Positions 62,824 to 64,000 of a DNA stretch of 64,000 bases are shown in pieces. The notes beneath the pieces were generated by a model, which ran no database searches, was not told the origin of the DNA, and saw only the letters and a list, made by a program, of their open reading frames with translations. A program made the translations under genes and the position numbers. This DNA is from Sacculina carcini. Taxonomy: Eukaryota; Arthropoda; Thecostraca; Sacculinidae. Numbering within the stretch: the first letter of the stretch is position 1; every line of letters starts with the position of its first letter. The stretch is from assembly GCA_916048095.2 (NCBI GenBank), contig OU696576.1, positions 8,240,988 through 8,304,987 of the forward strand, read 5' to 3'.

Positions 62824-63150
62824 CCAGTTATAAGAGACCTGGATATAAGAGAACTCCAGTTATAAGAGACCTGGATATAAGAAACACCAGTTATAAGAGA
62901 ACTGGATATAAGAGAACCCCAGTTATAAGAGACCTGGATATAAGATAACACCAGTTATAAGAGACCTGGATATAAGAGAACCCCAGTTATAAGAGACCTG
63001 GATATAAGCGAACCCCAGTTATAAGAGAACTGGATATAAGAGAACCCCAGTTATAATAGACCTGGATATAAGAGCCACCAGTTATAAGAGTATTTCTTCG
63101 GTCCGTCTTCTATACGTTACGTGATATTTTCCCCGGATATAAGAGACATT
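62824..63150. repeat. 32-bp minisatellite, nine units, with related flank
   Basis: CCAGTTATAAGAG recurs at 62824, 62856, 62887, 62919, 62951, 62983, 63015, 63047 and 63078, alternating with CTGGATATAAGAGAAC, so the period is 31-32 bp. The flank at 63085-63150 is homologous to 30430-30503, where only one unit exists. Confidence 0.9.
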
Positions 63151-64000
63151 TTAACATCTTCCCATAAATCTCATATATCCGGAGTACACCGCACATAAAA
63201 ATAACGGTGAATGTTCCAAGCAAAATGCAATAGAATCAGAACAATCCAGCCCTCAAGACAATTTGCCGATACAAATATTCAAAGATCAATCCGTTCTGAT
63301 TAGATCAAATGAACATTGTGTTGCTCAATAACTATTGAACAAACGAAAAAACGTCAATGAACAAAATTCAAAAATCACCCAAAATAACACAGTAACGATA
63401 TTTCGCCCCGATACATCGTCACTGACACAAGCCCCCCACCCCCCAACGAGTCAGCACACTGAGTACGCCACTGAACACGCACACTCGCAGAGACAGTCCA
63501 ATCACAATCGAAGCGAGCCAGCAGTCTACAGGATCGGCAATAAAAGCGCCAACACCTCAGACATCAGACATGACAGCAACAAGCAGTGGCGGCGCCAAGG
63601 AAAAGCTTAAATGGGGCTAAACTCCCCTCCTCAAAATTCTGCCAAGCCCCCTGAACAAGCTCTGAAAATTTGGACCATGAACATTTCGAGTGTAGTTCCT
63701 CGAGTTTCGCCATGCCTACGTATCTTTTTCCTTAGCCCCCCTCGGGAAAAAACCTGGTGCCGCCACTGGCAACGAGTATGGACAGGCGGGCGTTTGTGAA
63801 TGCGTAAACCAGCACGTAACACACACACACACACACACGACACACAGAAAAAATACTATAAATGGCAATACGCCAATAGAGGTAATTCGCATATTCAGTG
63901 ATATTTTCGATACGGAAAACTTCAAAAATGACATGTGTACACGATATATGACACAAAGTACTGCGTACACAAGCAAACACAAAGCCCACACACACGCACA
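63151..64000. other. Right end of window
   Basis: Apart from the MITE at 63584 and an AC run at 63819-63838, I see unique sequence without a recognised gene. Confidence 0.4.
63584..63768. mobile_element. hAT-type MITE, CAGTGGCGG family, clearest copy
   Basis: Termini CAGTGGCGGCGCCAAGG and CCTGGTGCCGCCACTG are inverted repeats. Flanks GCAACAAG (63576-63583) and GCAACGAG (63769-63776) differ at one base, giving an 8-bp target duplication. The 185-bp body carries AGCCCCCTGAACAAG and GTGTAGTTCCTCGAG, shared with the 31164 copy. Confidence 0.85.

Overview
The window looks like invertebrate animal nuclear DNA, probably arthropod and perhaps crustacean. That placement is an inference from intron-rich animal genes (TXNDC9, SKP1, rapsyn), CR1/L2-type LINEs, several tRNA-derived SINE families, hAT and Mutator-like elements, and a very heavy load of (AC)n/(TG)n microsatellites. 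No bacterial, organellar or CRISPR features were seen. All gene models were made by eye from homology remembered for the families plus splice signals; no alignment or search was run.

Layout. 1-1824 (+): the last two exons of TXNDC9, with a tRNA-derived SINE in the intron between them. 2971-3922: a foldback DNA element with a perfect 9-bp target duplication (Mutator-like). 4161-5083 (+): 3' end of an L2/CR1-type LINE. 5318-7114 (+): complete SKP1 in three coding exons. 7115-10791: TG and TA simple repeats, then unassigned sequence. 10792-16488 (-): rapsyn (RAPSN) in seven coding exons whose phases all agree, with a small LTR element (TRIM) at 13195-14450 inside one intron and a LINE tail at 15118-15412 in another. 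19271-26349 (-): candidate exons of one or more unrecognised genes, ending in a proline/serine-rich terminal exon. 27709-35598 (-): three phase-compatible exons of an unrecognised zinc-finger protein. 36123-42604 (+): a two-exon gene for a secreted, Ser/Thr/Gln-rich protein of about 692 residues. 42605-64000: no host gene recognised. This part holds a long but 5'-truncated LINE (52485-54640), further LINE tails, SINEs, hAT MITEs, a higher-order satellite (56373-57543), a 1,083-bp hAT-like element nested inside a SINE, a 32-bp minisatellite, and many long AC/TG arrays.

How it fits together. The named genes have unrelated cellular jobs: a PhLP-type thioredoxin-fold cochaperone, the SCF ubiquitin ligase adaptor, and the acetylcholine receptor clustering scaffold. 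They look like ordinary neighbours, not a functional cluster. The most distinctive features are (i) splice junctions that abut UG-repeat tracts, (ii) retroelement families that carry or end in AC/TG microsatellites, which offers a mechanism for the microsatellite load, (iii) a rapsyn whose conserved N-terminal Gly-Gln is preceded by a CTG codon and an in-frame extension where vertebrates start with Met, and (iv) the nested and higher-order repeats near 56-59 kb.
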